This document shows, one piece after another, positions 62,401-64,000 of a stretch of DNA of 64,000 nt. A program made the position numbers and the translations under genes. The stretch is taken from the NCBI GenBank assembly GCA_963970005.1, contig CAXAMN010021361.1, positions 4,038,984 through 4,102,983 on the forward strand, given 5' to 3'. Source of the stretch: Durusdinium trenchii. Lineage: Eukaryota > Sar > Dinophyceae > Suessiales > Symbiodiniaceae. Below the pieces are notes generated by a model that had not been told where the DNA came from, did not search any database, and saw only the letters and a program-made list of their open reading frames with translations. Within the stretch, counting starts at the first letter, position 1; every line of letters begins with the position of its first letter.

Positions 62401-62479
62401 TGTCACCCTACTCTTCCACTTTTTGATTCATGGTCCTTCATGTTTCCACCCCCAAACCTCGGTTTTGCAGCTAAGTTGA
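59411..62479 (+). CDS. Penelope-like GIY-YIG endonuclease / reverse transcriptase
   Basis: 1,022 codons from the ATG at 59411; MAPTTSAPP at 59606 is an alternative start. Residues about 91-110 hold a Cys/His cluster (CSLCHIYF, CYHQH) directly before GHFYIGSTGIG, the YIG half of a GIY-YIG nuclease. Downstream are R (REHNRR) and a candidate catalytic Glu in AWIQEHYLISNW. The RT motifs follow: GRTIISY, NDDLVGFFNSVPQHRL (about 654-669, first catalytic Asp), GAGIGSQLSPALCN (about 750-763), YRYVDNR (D794) and FHLLGFNID. The final motif reads YVDN where most RTs have xxDD, so the second Asp is Asn795. The last about 89 codons lie inside the right pseudo-LTR and stop at TGA 62477. The enzyme would nick target DNA and prime cDNA synthesis from it. 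Confidence 0.87.
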   Translation: MLTSLKQPKPTASHHTPPTLPSTPSTLHPYPLQPIHRACRGPLCCRPHTHHTSLLLPLIYPTFSTMAPTTSAPPHPTSYIPLPQFSFLKCSLCHIYFNPTVPQRCYHQHGHFYIGSTGIGIPHREHNRRAKLKQLHNNIPISAELSLRYWHSHNNIHHFTPIQLSSHDTYDQAWIQEHYLISNWMPPLNWPFISHHLKLKAQGWQFTKHRAQFYSRLATHKRLFRKLRRRQHAIHEPHLFTSTRLHALTLLRNLTKHTRASFEAAKPLRSGKHTDLEVYAIRRMAANLEEPGRSRALHIINQALKYRNLSPPRPNIPLTVPFLAHDHFPKRCEQWLKTTIQQHKHLAIPLHLPTHCLREAAHKTLRAHLHNHRTWEGTLHNPPAATDLPCACAHLKTILLDPNIPMIDHHYILTLEQLALPQHLRIFLAANMNSTFYPSKARYFHAFQTAFTKWLRIQGLPPSLTQHLEPFLQHQWKLHIDQLKRHPRFTARLLRQLQEFLGDQVVLHHADHELQQLRIFCPRQYFTGALATWQTPELFAPMPTLQSTNIHDYLTQTIPANLRTRYKWGFRKDFTIPYGIVHLKEKKHWRKGRTIISYFQSLSGNLLRITSRALDIVLQHLFPQLPGQLSIPQLWSHFHCYLKDTPPDIPLHATNDDLVGFFNSVPQHRLIDAVHSLVQQWQRQNDTHTLTVDTKATGNPFHHSHIGRHHRRHPTQRTIHTADITTIVAYALDTCIFRACNHTYKQIRGAGIGSQLSPALCNVAITLIEHSWQQLHNNLLQHTALHFAYYRYVDNRFIVHNEHFLSHPAIQTLIHNNFFGDPVELETVEDFHLLGFNIDLQQRTITYIQPTQPWKIRDHTSAGSQRLALSGLASRLHSIYTYTFPLHHATAAAEALVHLYAQKGHDLHACRRFLREKKTRVLHRSLSAPSTASCVCHTLVLRAFHLFTFPPPLRPFFFCNKQGGREDLQGSAQRSSLQDPRKRKLITSVYLLVLSHAVTLLFHFLIHGPSCFHPQTSVLQLS

Positions 62480-62633
62480 GCCGTTAGTTCACCACCGCCG
62501 GTATGCAGCCGAGTCAAGTGAAACAATCGATGTTCAAACACCTCCAAGTTATCGGACTTTTCGCCATGCTGTTCTATCGCCTTCCTTCCCAACGTGGCAA
62601 TTGCGTTCACTGAAAACCCGAGTTCGAAGTGTG
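62211..62633 (+). repeat. Pseudo-LTR of Penelope-like element, right copy
   Basis: Two mismatches to the left copy over 423 bp. It contains the end of the RT ORF and the second copy of the pseudoknot (62299-62350). Confidence 0.95.
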
Positions 62634-64000
62634 TCAAAGCGTGGTGCATGTTCATTCTACGGTAAACTGCTCCAGAATTATAGCCTGCTTGTGTGTGAAA
62701 GGTCTAGTCCTTTGCACCCAAGCCCCTTCTGCTTACAGCCGCTAGTATACCCGAAACACTGCCAAAAAAATAGAACCTTGATACCTCAAGCCTCAAGCAC
62801 CCGAGTGTTCATCCACCCAAAACCCCAGCCGCTACCCGTGGAGCTGGTCTGTTCCCGCGGCTCACCTGAGCTGTCGAAGGCGTCGGGAGACGCTCAGCGT
62901 CTTCAGCAGTGGCGTTGTCGCCTGCGCGCCTGCGAAGCCTGGTGCCGCCGGTTGCTCGGATGAGGTGCGACGGCCTACGGACCCTTGAAAGGCTCCAAAT
63001 CCAGCACACCACCCCATCAGGTACTGTACCCGTGAGGCCCTAAGATGTTTCTTTTTGGGATACCTTTCAAGATTTTCAAGCAAAAGGCAGATGTGACCCG
63101 CACGGGAAGAGGAAGTCGATGTGAGGCCTTAAACTTATATATATAATATCCTTGCATGTTGGGCGCATCTCCAGGGAATGCCCCCAACCGGTTTTAAGTT
63201 CAATTTTGATGTAGGATGATAATGTAGGCTTCCATCATCTCATGCCCCACCCAAAGACCAAGACCACGTCCACACCCGAGGTCACTGGTTCCGTGGAACC
63301 TCCAGGGAAAAAGAAAACATCCATCAATCCCTGGCCCCACAGGCCCTGCAGTGGAACTGTCGTTCACCCTGACCCACGCGGTGCCGAACCCCGTCGACAC
63401 GACCGGCTGGCCGAAGGTCCCGCACCGTTGTGGCTCAGATTCAGGTGCGTGAGCTGAGGCCAAGATGGAAGAGGCACGAGGAAGGAACCTGAAAAAGGTG
63501 GAAGAGCGACTCATGGGCATGGGAGCTCTGACGCCGGAGAACGCATGGTTTTGTTCCGATGTTTGGATGATGAAATCCGAAGACCAAACAGGGAGGATTT
63601 CACTCCACTGCCACTGACCCATGATTGTGTCAGGAGAGGGTAAAAAGGATTTGTATCCACAAGTGAACCCCACACAATAGTTCATAGGGCCCCAAACAGA
63701 AGGCGGCAAACAGGGGGCAGCAAAACGAGGAATCTCAGTGCTTCCTTTAACAACCAGCCTTCACGTTAAAGAATCGTATGCATCGTATGTCATTGCAGTA
63801 TCGAAGGGCCTACTGTCCAGTGCGAGAACCCATGATCTGAGTATACCAGAGTCCGAGTATCAACAGCAAAGCTTGAGGATCACCATGCTCTGCCCCTGTT
63901 TCAAGGACCCTTCCCTCCACCTATGGAAGATCTAATGATGGACCCGGGGAACCACCCTTTTGCTGCAAGGCAAGGCCCTGGGCCCTGAATCTCCGAGATG
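62634..64000. other. Right-end flank, nothing recognised
   Basis: No domain-bearing frame. A plus-strand GC-rich stretch ending at 62,963 (SGDAQRLQQWRCRLRACEAW) and a minus-strand frame at 63,200-63,709 are the most protein-like, but neither has a motif. A short TATATATA tract is at about 63,136-63,150. Confidence 0.45.

Larger units (their letters stand above)
51759..62633 (+). mobile_element. Penelope-like retroelement with N-terminal GIY-YIG and multi-ORF leader (10,875 bp)
   Basis: Direct repeats of 423 bp (51759-52181 and 62211-62633) with two mismatches and no indel bound a plus-strand element. The last ORF encodes an RT of the Penelope/telomerase-like group with a GIY-YIG endonuclease at its N-terminus. 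This permuted order is known for the Chlamys/Naiad clades of Penelope-like elements, whose copies often carry pseudo-LTRs. There is no integrase, protease or tRNA primer site, so this is not an LTR element. Between the left repeat and the RT ORF lie about 7 kb with five further ORFs and one small ORF, all His/Pro/Thr-rich. I see no target-site duplication. Confidence 0.85.

Noticed and set aside
51759-62633. Interpretation as an LTR retrotransposon
   Set aside because: There is no integrase, protease, RNase H or tRNA primer site, and the ends are not TG...CA. GIY-YIG plus the RT type indicates a Penelope-like element with pseudo-LTRs.

Overview
The window looks like nuclear DNA of a dinoflagellate, most likely a member of the Symbiodiniaceae. 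This is an inference. The supporting signs are long stretches without recognisable genes, many microsatellites and dispersed short repeats, a single-ORF Ty1/copia element with a very large polyprotein, a leucine-rich-repeat protein of the BspA type, and two scaffold gaps. There is no bacterial-style gene packing and there are no operons. No rRNA, tRNA or CRISPR array was recognised.

Layout. 1-9.2 kb: no convincing gene, some microsatellites and a perfect inverted repeat. 9.2-11.4 kb: a block of tandem repeats with periods of 10, about 52 and 13 bp. 11.4-20.1 kb: gene-poor, with an unusually AT-rich island at about 15.67-16.48 kb. 20.1-21.8 kb: a minus-strand LRR gene with a ubiquitin-like N-terminus, interrupted by a 428-base gap. 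22.6-23.2 kb: the RING-finger exon of a probable E3 ligase. 24,341-32,478: an apparently intact, very young Ty1/copia retrotransposon on the minus strand. It has identical 160-bp LTRs, a 5-bp target duplication, a primer-binding site matching initiator tRNA-Met, and one continuous gag-pol frame. 35,425-44,866: a tyrosine-recombinase (DIRS/PAT/Ngaro-like) retroelement on the minus strand with split direct repeats and five ORFs. 44.9-51.7 kb: gene-poor. 51,759-62,633: a Penelope-like element on the plus strand, bounded by 423-bp direct repeats, with an N-terminal GIY-YIG endonuclease and a reverse transcriptase preceded by a cassette of proline-rich, unrecognised ORFs. 62.6-64 kb: nothing recognised.

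About 28 kb of the 64 kb is therefore three near-complete retroelements of three different orders. The most interesting point is their cargo. The copia and the tyrosine-recombinase elements both carry a domain with methyltransferase-like motifs ending in the same C..H.H signature. The tyrosine-recombinase element also carries a DUF4326-like domain and a dual-specificity-phosphatase-like ORF. The Penelope-like element has a tandem pair of paralogous ORFs, a SANT/Myb-like protein and a well-formed H-type pseudoknot in its terminal repeats. All domain calls were made by eye from motifs.
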